Of a DNA stretch of 64,000 bases, positions 1-10,449 are shown piece after piece. The stretch covers positions 9,376,935-9,440,934 of the forward strand of contig NC_058338.1 in assembly GCF_905475395.1 (NCBI RefSeq). The letters are read 5' to 3'. Numbering within the stretch: the stretch's first letter is position 1; each line of letters begins with the position of its first letter. The DNA comes from Chrysoperla carnea. Taxonomy: Eukaryota > Arthropoda > Insecta > Neuroptera > Chrysopidae. The translations under genes and the position numbers were made by a program. Below the pieces are notes generated by a model that saw nothing but the letters and a program-made list of their open reading frames with translations, was not told the DNA's origin and did not search any database.

Positions 1-741
1 TTTACTTTACTTAAATGGTATTATGGTAAGATACCACATAATGAGTTGTTTAGGCCAGAAGTTAATGTATTGACATCTGAAGTCGAAAATTATCGAAAAT
101 CCTCATTGATATTTGCTATAAAATTCATCAATTTTTGTATAGCGATGATATATTGATTAAACCAGAAAGATATTCAAAATAAAAATGACTAATTTATAAA
201 ACTTAAATTCTATTTTAAAGTAGAGCTCTATATATGTGGGTAAGCTCGTTCACCATCTTTATGCTAATGTCAAATGAACAAAATGTTTTCAGATACTCTT
301 TTTAGAAGAACTACCACTTATTGTCCATTCATATTGTATTTTATTGGATCAAAGTCCGTACGTGTACAGGTTTTATTTCTTAGAACAAGAAATCATCTTT
401 TTGTAGTTGAATAAATGGCAAGTTATGACAATGACTGTGCAAAATCTACAAATTAAATAATAGTAGTATAAAATGTTAAGTGTCTAATATAAGTGGTATA
501 TTTTTATTATAAATAAAATTTGTAGTCACGATTAATAATATGTTTACATCACTCTAACACATCAATGTTTACTTATGAATATCAAGGTCGAATATTCTTC
601 TATTTATATTAGATCGTTCGCGAATTCATAGAATTATAAACGATAGTTTATTGTTCTCTATTCTTAAATTCTTTATATTTACTTAAATAGGTGTATTACA
701 TATTATGTTTACTAAAATATAATTTAGTACAAAAAAGAATT
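1..741. other. AT-rich non-coding DNA
   Basis: I see no open frame of useful length, no splice-bounded segment and no repeat shared with the rest of the window in this stretch. Confidence 0.5.
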
Positions 742-905
742 GGTGTTCATAAAATCAAATAATTGGTTCATTTCCGTTTGTCTGTCTGCCCGTCAGACGA
801 TAATTCAAAAACAAAATAATATATAGAAGGGAAATTCTTACAGCATAATCAGGACGTAAAAAGTGAGATTCAGTTTTTAAATGAGCAACATTTGTCAAGT
901 GGGTG
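742..905 (+). mobile_element. Family A repeat, internal fragment
   Basis: This is a degraded inner piece of the dispersed ~550-bp repeat I call family A. It shares the block that runs from 'ggtgttcataaaatca', through a GTCT/GCCC microsatellite and 'aggacgtaaaaagtgag', to 'aaatgagcaacat'. Both ends of the element are missing. It encodes nothing. Confidence 0.7.
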
Positions 906-1891
906 CTAGGTCTGTTGTAAGCCGTAAGACATGATTCCAGATTCTTGTTACGTCTGTTATAGGCTTAAGTCTTACTTTTAGGTTTTAGTTAAATTAAAGA
1001 ACTTATCATGACTACCGATTCATATCACGAATTATCGATTACATCACCTGTTATAAATAGCTTATAATAATAAGTGGTATTTGTGAAAAGAAAAAATTGT
1101 AATTTTCATATTTTTAAAATTCATATTAAAACACAAGTGAAAGCAAACAATTGATTGAATTATGTTATGATTTTTTAGATTTATTATAGTTTACCCTGTA
1201 TTTACTAGTATAAATTGTTTAAATAAACCCTTTACTTATTTTAGCCCTTATTATCACCCTTATAAAATAGTACCAATAGACATATAACATAAAAGGAAGA
1301 TGTTCTTTTTTATTTTGCCATTCATCTTATTTTCTTATGAATTGAATAAAATGTCTGGTAATTTTGATTATAATAAAAAACTTTCTAAAAATTTACTATA
1401 TTTAAAAAATATATTTCCTTGTAAATGAATTTTAATACATTTCGTACAATTTGATTAAAAGATTCCCAAGTTCTTTGAAAATAAATAAATATTTGAAACA
1501 AGTTGATACAGGCAGGCAGTGGTCGTGGTATTATGTTTATCAATATAACAGTGAAATGTTTGGTTTGAGTGTTTGACTGTGTACGTATGGGAATTCCGCG
1601 AATTCAATCTGTTGTACAACTAAAAAAAGTATTATTAATATAGGATAGTGGAAGCTAACCGATGTTCAGTATGCAAAAGTCAATGAGTCGGTGCGTATAG
1701 AAACCGACGAATCACCCATAAAAAGCATTCTGTGAATCTCATTAGTCCATTTCATACTGTTCATGGCAATATTAATTTGGCTCAAAATTTGTTTCAAAGC
1801 ATTTAGATTCCAAAATATAAACAACAATTTTTTGTAGGAAATATTAATTCTTGAAAATTAAACAATTGTTTTTAATAAATAATAAATTCGG
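906..1891. other. AT-rich non-coding DNA
   Basis: No gene is supported here. The only local feature is a short imperfect inverted repeat around 1680-1715 (gtcggt..accgac). Confidence 0.4.
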
Positions 1892-2036
1892 ATCAATAAG
1901 ATCGGATTAAATTTGCCTGTGTTATCAAAAAAAAGAATTTATTTAACTTTATGACGTCATCAGAATCTAAAAAATGTAATTTTTCTCTATCGCATCCAAA
2001 TTTTATCCAATTTTGATAAACCAAGTATGTAATCCT
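1892..2036 (+). repeat. 315-bp repeat (S315), left part, split by a MITE
   Basis: This matches the tandem repeat at 21.26-22.02 kb. It contains 'aagatcggattaaatttgcc', a perfect CRE palindrome TGACGTCA at 1952-1959, and 'gataaaccaagtatgtaatcct'-type sequence at its right end. The unit resumes at 2635 after an inserted element, so both parts belong to one older repeat copy. Confidence 0.8.
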
Positions 2037-2634
2037 CAGTGGTGGATTTACACTAGGGGCAGTCGGGGCTAGTGCCCAGGGCGGCAAATTTTCTAGGGCG
2101 GCAAAATTTGGAATGTGAGAAAATATTTTCTATACAATATATAATTAACTAATTCTTTTAAATAAGCATTTTATTTTTCAAGAAATATAATTTATGCATT
2201 ATGTATCAAATCAAAATTTTGTTTATTATAATATAGGAAATTTAAGTGAAAACTATTAAAATAGTTTAATTAATTTATTTCCATAAAGGTTTGCAAAAAT
2301 AAAATTTGATATTTTTATTTTCTGGAATTGATAAATTAATATAGTTTTTTTGAAGAATTAAAAATATTTTCAAATTATGTATGTCTTTTTGATAACAGAA
2401 ACTGTAATTGATCAATGAATTTTCCTAAAATTGGAGAATTATCAAATAATACTAATTAATTATAATTTAAAAGAACAGTAATAATAATATGTAATACATA
2501 ATAAATTTTCTGCAATTAATTAGTTATTCTAATTTTTTTTAAATAAGATATCAAAACTATTAAAATAAAATTTCAGTCATAGGGCGGCATTTTCTAAAGT
2601 GCCCCAGGGCGGCAGAAATTTAAATCCGGCCCTG
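2037..2634. mobile_element. hAT-type MITE with 8-bp target duplication
   Basis: A 598-bp non-coding element interrupts an S315 copy. The octamer gtaatcct occurs at 2029-2036 and again at 2635-2642, and removing the insert plus one octamer restores the S315 unit. The termini are inverted: CAGTGGTGGATTTA on the left, and CAGGGCCGGATTTA when the right end is read in reverse. Both flank 'gggcggc' blocks. An 8-bp duplication with CAG-starting termini is typical of the hAT superfamily. There is no transposase, so it is non-autonomous. Confidence 0.85.
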
Positions 2635-2700
2635 GTAATCCTACTAAATTTGGGCCATACATTTCAAATTTGTGATCAAAATTAACCTAACTCGTTTTTT
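2635..2700 (+). repeat. S315 repeat, right part after the MITE
   Basis: This continues the unit broken at 2036, with 'gtaatcctactaaatttggg' followed by 'gatcaaaattaacctaactc'. It fades into unrelated AT-rich sequence near 2700. Confidence 0.75.
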
Positions 2701-3400
2701 TAATTTTATGACGTTGTTTTGTATTAATGAGCGACTTTTACATGATTCTTTACTAACTTTTTGTTTTGCTTATAAAACATACTTTTTGTTTTGCGCCTCT
2801 ATTTATTATGCACCGGTGGCGGATGCTTCCTTTGCCACGCCCTAGGTACGGACCTAACCATAATTTTTCGCGTCGTGTAGTGTGAACAATCCTTTATACA
2901 TTTTATTTAATGACTGAGTTAATTTTCAAATATCATCAACTATATTTTCCTTACCAACTTCTCTAACTAGGAATCTCTTTCTTGAGCGAAGATCTTGTCT
3001 AAATCTTATCTAGAGTATCTCTAAAAATTATCTATATACTCTCACTATTTTTTTGTCTAATCATTACCCGTTTTAACCTTTCTAAACTTAATTATGTATT
3101 TGTGTTAATATTTGCTGGATTTCCACGAATTCGTCACTAATGATTTTATGCACAATAAAACAGATTGTTCAAAATAATATACAAGTTATAACTTTACCAT
3201 AATATTTATAATATTTTTTCCCTAATTTCTACACAACGCTCCACAATCTTGCTACCGCTATATAGAGTAATCAATTTAAACAAACATATATTTTTTTTCA
3301 GGATCATAGCTAGAATAAAAGCGTCCGGGGTAGAAAACAGCAGATAGAAGTAGATCTTTTACATCCGGTGAAGCTTTTTGAGTTAAATTCGTAGTGATTA
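2701..3400. other. Non-coding DNA
   Basis: No gene is supported. A slightly GC-richer patch at 2795-2870 has no open frame and no partner elsewhere in the window. Confidence 0.4.
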
Positions 3401-3530
3401 ATTATGTACGAACGCCAGGGCAATTTTGGATAAAAGGTTTGATTTTTTTTATATGAAGTTGGGCTAAGTGTAAATCAATTCTAAGTCGAAAATTTTTAGG
3501 GGGATTGCCCAATTGTTCAAATAAATAAAT
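3401..3530 (+). repeat. Dispersed repeat (family H), copy 1
   Basis: The segment beginning 'tatgtacgaacgccagggca' matches a diverged copy at 21145-21258 in the LRR-gene intron. Both share 'caattttggataaaa', 'gaagtt', 'aaatcaattct' and 'aaaattt..aggggg'. It is non-coding. Confidence 0.55.
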
Positions 3531-3710
3531 GACTTCAAAAGTAGGCACATTCAACATTGGTCTTTTTTGAGAAAACGGTAAATGGATGTTTTCATAGATT
3601 TCTCCAAAACTAATCGGAAGAAATTAAAAAAAAAACTATTTAAATTAAAGTTCAAACCTAAATAAATTATTGAAAACAGCAAAAAAAAACTTGTTGTGCC
3701 AAACTAATTA

Positions 3711-3990
3711 CGGATGTATAAGCACGATAGTGGGGACACAAATTTAAAAAAAATATATTTTCAATTTTGATTGTGACTTATTTTACAACTTGACAATATA
3801 AGACGAAAAGCAAGAATCAAATTTTTCGATATCGTAAATTGAAAATTTTGTTTAATTATTAAGCTTTTAATATTTCGAAGACCAAGGCAGATATCGATTA
3901 TTCTTACTTTTCGTCTACATTCATGAAGTCATAACAAAATTCATCATCAAACAATTTCAACCACAAGTCTAAACTTGCCGATACTCAATC
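3711..3990 (+). mobile_element. Diverged copy of the 28.3-kb MITE
   Basis: It begins 'cggatgtataagcac' and continues with 'tttcaattttgat', 'aatataagacgaaaagcaag' and 'tacttttcgtctacattcat'. This is the same order as the MITE at 28305-28943, including the internal foldback. The right terminus is missing. Confidence 0.65.
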
Positions 3991-4454
3991 CGATAAAATA
4001 TTTTCCGGTTTCCAAATCTTTCCATGATTTGTAAGGTTATAAATCAGCACCGCTTATACATGAAAATTTGTAAAAAACCATAATTGCACGAGTTTACAAT
4101 GTGATTAAAACAATTGATACAATCACGTTATCAATTTTAAAATGTGTTATCAGTCGCTAATCATATCGTTTTAGGTTTTGTAAAATATTGTTTTTTTTAT
4201 TTGCGTGCATATAAATTATTATTCATAACATTGTACTTGTAAATTGAAAAAAAAAAACTTTATTTCAAGGACAATAAAAAATCATGTCAGGGGAATTTTG
4301 ATTTATTTTTGACTTTTTTTATTTAATAAAAGGGATATGAACTTTTTGAAGATTTTGTCAAATAATTTTGTATAACAAAAAAAACGATGTAAATGAGTTA
4401 CACAAAAGTTTATCAAGTAAATGATGATATCTGATATTCTCTAATTTTCTCTCT
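3991..4454. other. Non-coding DNA
   Basis: AT-rich sequence without supported genes or recognisable repeats. Confidence 0.4.
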
Positions 4455-4870
4455 TCACTAATTTTGGGTCATTCTTTTTAGCTATGATGTCAATTTTACG
4501 CTAGCTGTCACTTATGTGCTTCATTCCAGGACCAGGACTCCACATTTTTGAAATCTATTAGAGCTAGGTTAATTTTGATCACAAATTTGAAAAGAATGAC
4601 CCAAATTTAGTAGAATTGCATACTTGGTTTGTCAAAATTGGATAAAATTTGGATGTGATGGAGCAAAATTAAATTTTTTGGATTCTGATGACGTCATTAA
4701 GTTAAATAATTTGATTTTTTTGATAACACAGGCAAATTTGATCCGATCTTATTGGAATTTATTTTGAAACCCACTAATTTTGGGTCATTCTTTTCAGCTT
4801 TTGTGATGTCAATCTTTCAAACAAATTTGATAAGTATGACCCAAATTTAGTAGGATTACATACTTAGTCC
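4455..4870 (-). repeat. S315 repeat, about 1.3 tandem units
   Basis: 'ccactaattttgggtcattc' occurs near 4455 and again at 4771, giving a period of about 316 bp. The orientation is opposite to the 1.9-kb and 21-kb copies. A perfect CRE palindrome TGACGTCA lies at 4689-4696. The second unit has an internal deletion that joins 'gatgtcaatctttca' to 'caaatttgataagtatgacc'. Confidence 0.85.
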
Positions 4871-5940
4871 AATTTTTGTCCGTAATCAAATTCCTTAAAT
4901 GTTTTTCTTGTCTTTTTTTAAGCGGGTTATTTTTTGGAAGAAAATTAAAGCATCAAATTTTAATGAGCGTTAAAATTTTTCTTCTGGTTTGGTTCTAAAA
5001 GTTTATTATTAAAAATTTGTTATAAAAAATACGATAATAAACCATAATGAACTGAACAAGTCAAGGTGATTTTATTCAAGGGCAAACAAACAAACATTTT
5101 TTGTTAATAATGATTCTCCGAATTTTCATTTAAATTAAGCAGATGATTTTGTTTGGTCTATGTGAAAATTTTTGTTTTGCGAAGTCAATATTTTCACTCT
5201 GTTAGTGTATACCTACTATTGGGATATGGGTAATATCCTTATCTTCTAATTTCGAGCCCACCCATTTGATACAAGCTTCGTGAAGTTAGCACTCACAAAT
5301 ATGAATTTTCGTAACATTATAGTTTGTAAGGTCATCATTTGACCGCATTTTTCCAGACATAATTTTCATTTGCCCGCCCCCTTATAAAAAGCTATGACAC
5401 ATTTATAAAGTATGACATTCGCACCAACAAATTCGTATTTTCACAAAATATAAATGCCATTCCTTTGGTAACGGTTTGTTCACGTTTGCCAACCTAAAAT
5501 TTTGGTTTGTTCACCTTTCACTTTAAAATTTAGAGAAAATTAAAATTTACGGCAGTCCCCTCAAATGTAAGTTTTCACAAAACGCAATTGCCATCCTTTT
5601 AGCCACGGTTTGTCTAGTTTATTCAATCAAGATTTTAAATATGACATCAGCAACAATTTGACAATTTACATTTGGGGGGTGCTATGTTCACAGAGCTTTA
5701 GATACATTCACCCGACTATGATGAAACTCGAATGAGTCATAGTATAAATATTGTATTATAATTTCTCATACCAGTTTTCCCAGTTTCCTACTTGTTTTTC
5801 TTCTAATTCTAAAATTATGTTCAATAAAATTTCATTTATAAACTTTTCACTGTAGTTTTGTGAAAATTTGATTTCCTTGTTAATGAAAATAAATTATTTA
5901 ATAAAATTGATTTGTTAAAAATAAAATTTTTGGACGAAAA
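4871..5940. other. Non-coding DNA
   Basis: No gene is supported. Short near-duplicates around 5450-5540 and 5570-5620 ('cacaaaa..aaatgccattcctttggtaacgg' type) suggest an old repeat, which I cannot place in a family. Confidence 0.35.
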
Positions 5941-6556
5941 CAAGTAAAAACAAACAATTGACTGAGTTAATTGTTGAAATACCATGTATCGACAATGTTG
6001 AATGTCTGTGCTTGCATTATTTTTTATAAATTAGAAGAGTTTAAAAAACCAACACAATTATGGCGGTTTTTCGGTCGCCGGTTATGTGGTGTTCCAACAT
6101 TTCGAGAATGTTCCAACAGACCACTAGTTGAAGCTACCTACTAATTTTCAACTCCCTATCTTCTATGGTTTTGGAGAAAATGGACGCCAAAGTTTTGTCC
6201 CAATTTGCACTCTTATGGGTAAACAAATATGTTTACGAAAAATATTTCACCAAAAGTTGTTTATTTTTTTTATAAGGAACATTTTTTACACTCAATTGGT
6301 CCATGTTGCTAATTTATAAATCAAACTCACTTGTTTTTTGCCTTGAGCATGCAATAAAAATTTCAGCTTGATATCTCTTTTCGTTTTAGATATCGTGTTG
6401 AAGTACGGACAGGTGGACAAACGGAAATAGACTAATTAGGTGATTTTATGAATAGATATGCTAAAAATTTGTTTCGTATCATCAATATTTCAAAGCGTTC
6501 CAAACTTGGGACTAAAACTAGTATACCTTGATACATATTTAATATACACAGAGTAA
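5941..6556 (-). mobile_element. Family A repeat, near full length
   Basis: This reverse-strand copy runs from 'caattgactgagttaattg' at the left to 'ggactaaaactagtatacc' at the right. It contains the 'tatgggtaaacaaatatg', 'ttcagcttgatatctctttt' and 'taggtgattttatgaa' blocks. The short ORF at 6128-6319 lies inside it and is not a gene. Its part at 6010-6100 (mixed with 'atggcggtttttcgg') is shared with the copies at 57 and 60.7 kb, so it belongs to a subtype. Confidence 0.75.
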
Positions 6557-7130
6557 AAACGGTCTCCCCGATTCAAGTATGACGGGTATAAGACCATACA
6601 GTCGCTGGGATTACGGTTGCAGTATTGAATTATGGTTGCAATAAAAATAAAGGATTAAAAGTGTATTCTCTTGTGTTAATTCCAAAGATTACAAAATGCA
6701 GCAGATTTTCAGCAGACAATTGTCCGTCTGTCGAATCAAAATATATTTCAGGTCAACGACTAGTTGATGTTAACAGAATGGCTGATGAAATAATTGAAAA
6801 TATTATGCTTTAAAAAGACGAATTAAAAATTATGAATCATAAAATCAAAAATAAAATAAAACAATAAAAATTCGCTAATTTTCATTATCTAAATTATTTC
6901 AAGTACCTATTTTTAATTTTACGAAAACATATTATATTGAATTTACCAACATGAATTAAAAGTAATTATATTTATTTAGATTACAAAATTAAAATCTCAT
7001 TAATTTTACCTACATATCAAATTCAAACAAGTTACAACTTGCTTAAAAATTCTTTCAATTTAGTTGGCCAATAAAAGTTTAAAATCGGTCGTTGCATCTT
7101 TGTTGTTTGAATTTAAATGAAGCGGGGTGC
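6557..7130. other. Non-coding DNA
   Basis: It contains one 62-codon ORF (6625-6813) whose composition is like its surroundings and which has no recognisable domain. I do not call a gene. Confidence 0.4.
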
Positions 7131-7133
7131 CTA

Positions 7134-7141
7134 TTACGTCA
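7134..7141. promoter_or_regulatory. CRE/ATF-like site TTACGTCA
   Basis: TTACGTCA is a half-consensus site for CREB/ATF-type bZIP proteins. It lies about 0.6 kb upstream of the candidate first exon of the bZIP gene. Occupancy is inference. Confidence 0.35.
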
Positions 7142-7388
7142 TATGTTTTCTATATAACATGTAAAGGCGTACATATATTGATTTCTCTTGATAATATTTT
7201 ATCAAAATTATTTAGAATTGGAAAAAAATATACACGGCTTTTTTTAATAATAATAAACACAATGGTCATGTGATCAAATAATTATTTTGTATATATCCCA
7301 TTAACTTTTATAATAATTATATTAAAGGTAAAATCATCTACTCCACGTTAAAAAAACCACATCAACTACGATTCTGATTGGTGCAACA

Positions 7389-7396
7389 TGACGTCA
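7389..7396. promoter_or_regulatory. Perfect CRE palindrome TGACGTCA
   Basis: This is a perfect CRE about 350-400 bp upstream of the candidate first exon of the bZIP gene. It lies outside the S315 repeats, which carry the other perfect CREs seen here. It could bind ATF/CREB-class dimers. Whether Xrp1/Irbp18 itself binds is not shown by the sequence. Confidence 0.4.
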
Positions 7397-7708
7397 ATAA
7401 TATGTATTCAACTCATATCATTGGTGTATTCATTATGACTCACAACTTTTAGAAAACATACTACATGTTAAAAAAGGAGAAAAATTTTTTAAATAGGAAA
7501 CTATATACAGCTATCTTTGTTGTTAAAACTAGTAAAATGTTTCATATAAAAAGAAATTATGGGAATTGCGATTGCACAATATTATAAAACTTTGCATTGA
7601 GAAGACCTACACTCGAGAATCGAGAATCACTTCAAAAATATTATAGATTTTGTGTTTTATATTGGAGGATCGTCAACAAGACGTTTTCATTTTAGTGTTA
7701 ATTATTCA

Positions 7709-7849
7709 AGTGAAAACAGTATAATAAAAAGCGGACACCGGGAAATTGTTTATTTTTCCGGGTGAATTGTTGTTCGGTTTTCGAACTTTTTTTTTGTGCG
7801 CTCAGTGAAATCAAACAAAACGTAAAAAAGAAAGCGGCTTAACTTAAGT
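7709..7849 (+). promoter_or_regulatory. Candidate promoter and first non-coding exon (1a) of the bZIP gene
   Basis: A TATA-like 'tataataaaa' lies near 7719. An arthropod-type initiator TCAGT lies at 7802-7806 after a GC-richer stretch. A possible donor T|GTGAGT follows 7849. The segment from 7750 to 7849 contains no ATG, as fits a leader exon spliced to 9984. The donor lacks the usual G at -1, and TATA and Inr are not ideally spaced, so this is one of two alternatives. Confidence 0.3.
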
Positions 7850-8036
7850 GTGAGTTTTCCATTTTTTTTTTTAAATTTAATTTTCCTTTAAAATTTTTGA
7901 ATAGTAAGAGTTTTCTGAGACAATTTCGTAGTTTGAATCGTTATCAGGAGTTTTTTTGATAACCTTGTTGAAAATAGTTTTTATTTTTCACTTGGAATAG
8001 ATAAAATTCAAAGATAATTTGTTTTTTTATTTTTAT

Positions 8037-8044
8037 TTACGTCA
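8037..8044. promoter_or_regulatory. CRE/ATF-like site TTACGTCA
   Basis: A second TTACGTCA, between the two candidate first exons (1a near 7.8 kb and 1b near 8.5 kb). Function is inference. Confidence 0.3.
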
Positions 8045-8250
8045 TAGTCACGAGTTGAATGAAAATTCAATACATATAGTTGGAATATTTTCAAGTGGAA
8101 ACTTTTGCTATTTTTTAATTAGAGAAAAATAAATTTTCATAATTACCTACTTAATTATTTATAATTATTCAATTGAGTTCGATAATTTTAAATTAAGTTC
8201 ATTATTAGAGATATTTTTGGAAATTTTTCAGTATATCCGAAATTAACTTG

Positions 8251-8334
8251 GCTTATTCCAATTGTTTCTTAGAACATTTATATGATGATAAGGCTTATTC
8301 CAATTGTTCCTTAGAACATTTATATGATGATAAG
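8251..8334 (+). repeat. 42-bp tandem duplication
   Basis: Two adjacent units start at 8251 and 8293 with 'gcttattccaattgtt'. They differ at one base, so the duplication is recent. It lies in the candidate first intron or promoter region of the bZIP gene, upstream of candidate exon 1b. Confidence 0.85.
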
Positions 8335-8460
8335 GCTTGTAATTTTTATTAGAGTTTAAGTTCAAAAGATTTTACAAATTAATTTTTATGAAATAGGCGC
8401 TAAGCATTTTAAAACCAATTGTTGTATCTCTATTTTTTCCAGTAACGTTTTTGCCTTTGT

Positions 8461-8705
8461 TATAAAAAGTTCCTGCACTCTTCATTTTTACTACACACCA
8501 CCCAACTGAAAAGGAGACACAATTCTTAGAAAAAACTAAACTAACTTCTTTTTTTTAACAAATACTTGAACTTTGAACATTTCAAAAGCTGATAACAAGA
8601 ACGTGGCGGATATTATTAATATTTTTATCGAATTTTAATTTGATTGACAAACTGAATTCTAAGAATTATTTTTTTGTGTCTTAATATTCTCATTATGGAT
8701 TTGCT
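8461..8705 (+). promoter_or_regulatory. Candidate alternative promoter and leader exon (1b)
   Basis: A TATA-like 'tataaaaag' at 8461 precedes a TCATTT initiator-like motif about 20-25 bp downstream. From 8461 to 8694 there is no ATG. The first one, at 8695, has A at -3 and G at +4. It is followed within ten bases by a donor GTAAGC at 8706. Joined to the next leader exon at 9984, the ATG opens a 7-codon frame (MDLLLGI, stop). Unspliced it gives MDLL, stop. Either way it would be a short upstream ORF. No transcript evidence is available. Confidence 0.3.
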
Positions 8706-9983
8706 GTAAGCTAACATCATTATAAATATTATTATTATTTTTAGTAGTTTGTAATTCCCCAGTTTTAGGGTCCGTAGATCAAACAAACATACCATCGTAT
8801 TTCAATTATTGTTCATGTTAAAATTAGGATTTAAAATGAACATTTATTTGAGTTCGGTTAAATATTATTCCTACGGATCTTAAATGGTTATAAGTTTGAA
8901 ATTTCTTTGAACCATTTCAAAATATTTTGCATGGTTAAGCAAGGGTGAATCGAAAAAGTTCGTTTAAGTGGATGACACTCTTACATTTTCGGATTCTAAA
9001 CATGATAAGATATGCAATCAAAAGTATAGATAATACGAAGTTCTTACTCCCCACTGTTAAACAAGAATAGAAAAGTTTTAGTTCTTAAGTTCTTTTAGTT
9101 CAGTTTTAAGTATATGCGACTTGTACGGTTGCAAAGCGTCACGAAAGAAGAGCGAAAAAATAAAAAATCAATTTAGGTTCAACACTCGAGATAATTTTAC
9201 TAGTCCAGCCACATTTACAATCAAAAATTATGTAGCATCAAATACATTTACATGATCCAAAGTTCGGTATAAAACGCATGTGTAAATGAGTTGTTTGGTA
9301 TTTGATATAAGACAAATATTCGTTAAATGCCAAACACCGGCCCCACTTAAATTATATTTGCAAATATTTTGTATGTATTTGATTTTAATGCTAAGATGTC
9401 AGTGCCACAAGTAAAAAAAAAGTAAACCATTCTTAAACAACTTATTTGATTTTTTCATTGAATCAAAAGGCAAAAGATGCCTATTTAATTATACATTTTA
9501 ATGGGCTGTACTCATGGGTAGGGTTTACAAGATTGTAAATAAACATTTCCGTTAAATATTATGAATCTATTGGCGTTACAAACTATAGTCCCTTTTTCTA
9601 TTGCTAGATAGAGCCCTTACTATTAAAATCCCAATAAAACATCGAACAAATGTACATCGAATGTTTGGGGAATAGAATTATAGTATATTATATATAATAT
9701 TGGTAATATAGTATATATTGGGAAATAGAATTATAGTATATAGAATTATATATAATATCTGAAATAGAATTCGAAAATGTGAATTCAACCATTTTGTGCA
9801 TCCTGTATTAATGTAATTGCAAAAGATGTAATCTGTAGGCGTAATTACCAGTCATGCATCGCCTTCAATACTTAATTTAAATTGAATTTAGGAAATTTCA
9901 AATTTATTTGAATAATTTTTTCCTACTAAAATTCCAAATTTTTTTAATAGATGTTACTAATAGAATTTTTCTTTTTCTTGTAG

Positions 9984-10074
9984 GTTGGGAATTTAAAAGA
10001 CGCTCAGCACTTTGTCAACACACGAATCTCTAACAACCAACATTTCATTATTTGAGAACTTCGAACAATTATCT
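9984..10074 (+). other. Xrp1: Non-coding leader exon of the bZIP gene
   Basis: A pyrimidine-rich acceptor 'tttttcttgtag' ends at 9983 and a strong donor GTAAGT begins at 10075, defining a 91-nt exon. It has no ATG, so it is 5' leader. The next intron (10075-10161) is only 87 nt. Confidence 0.6.
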
Positions 10075-10161
10075 GTAAGTGTGTTATAATCAATTCGAGC
10101 TAAAATTTGTTCGAATTGTATTGAAACAAAGTGGTAACGTTTTTTTATGAATGAATTTCAG

Positions 10162-10449
10162 ACACAGTCAAGATGGCCCTTAGCAACATCTCAGAAAATG
10201 CCTCAAATGGCTCATGGCGTGAAGTTTCACGATCCGGGCGAACCGAGCATCAACACCCGATCGTCAATCCGTTATTCTCCAAACGATTTGAACGTAAAGG
10301 TAAATGTATGCGCGGATTTGCCAGGATTGATCTTACACAAGAATCGCAATCAGATAACGAATCCACAAACTCATCTTCAAGCTCATCGCAATCTGGTGAC
10401 AACGAAGAATTATCAGGTACTCAACGAGAAGAATCTCCAAGTCCAAGAG
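10162..10449 (+). other. Xrp1: bZIP-gene exon, open in two frames
   Basis: The acceptor 'gaatttcag' ends at 10161 and the donor G|GTAAGT begins at 10450. The frame with ATG 10173 (MALSNIS..) and the +1 frame with ATG 10198 (MPQMAHG..) are both open through the whole exon. At the junction the first frame is split after codon position 1, and the second is in phase 0. Confidence 0.7.

Noticed and set aside
6128-6319. 63-codon plus ORF
   Set aside because: It lies wholly inside a family A repeat copy; the other copies do not keep the frame.
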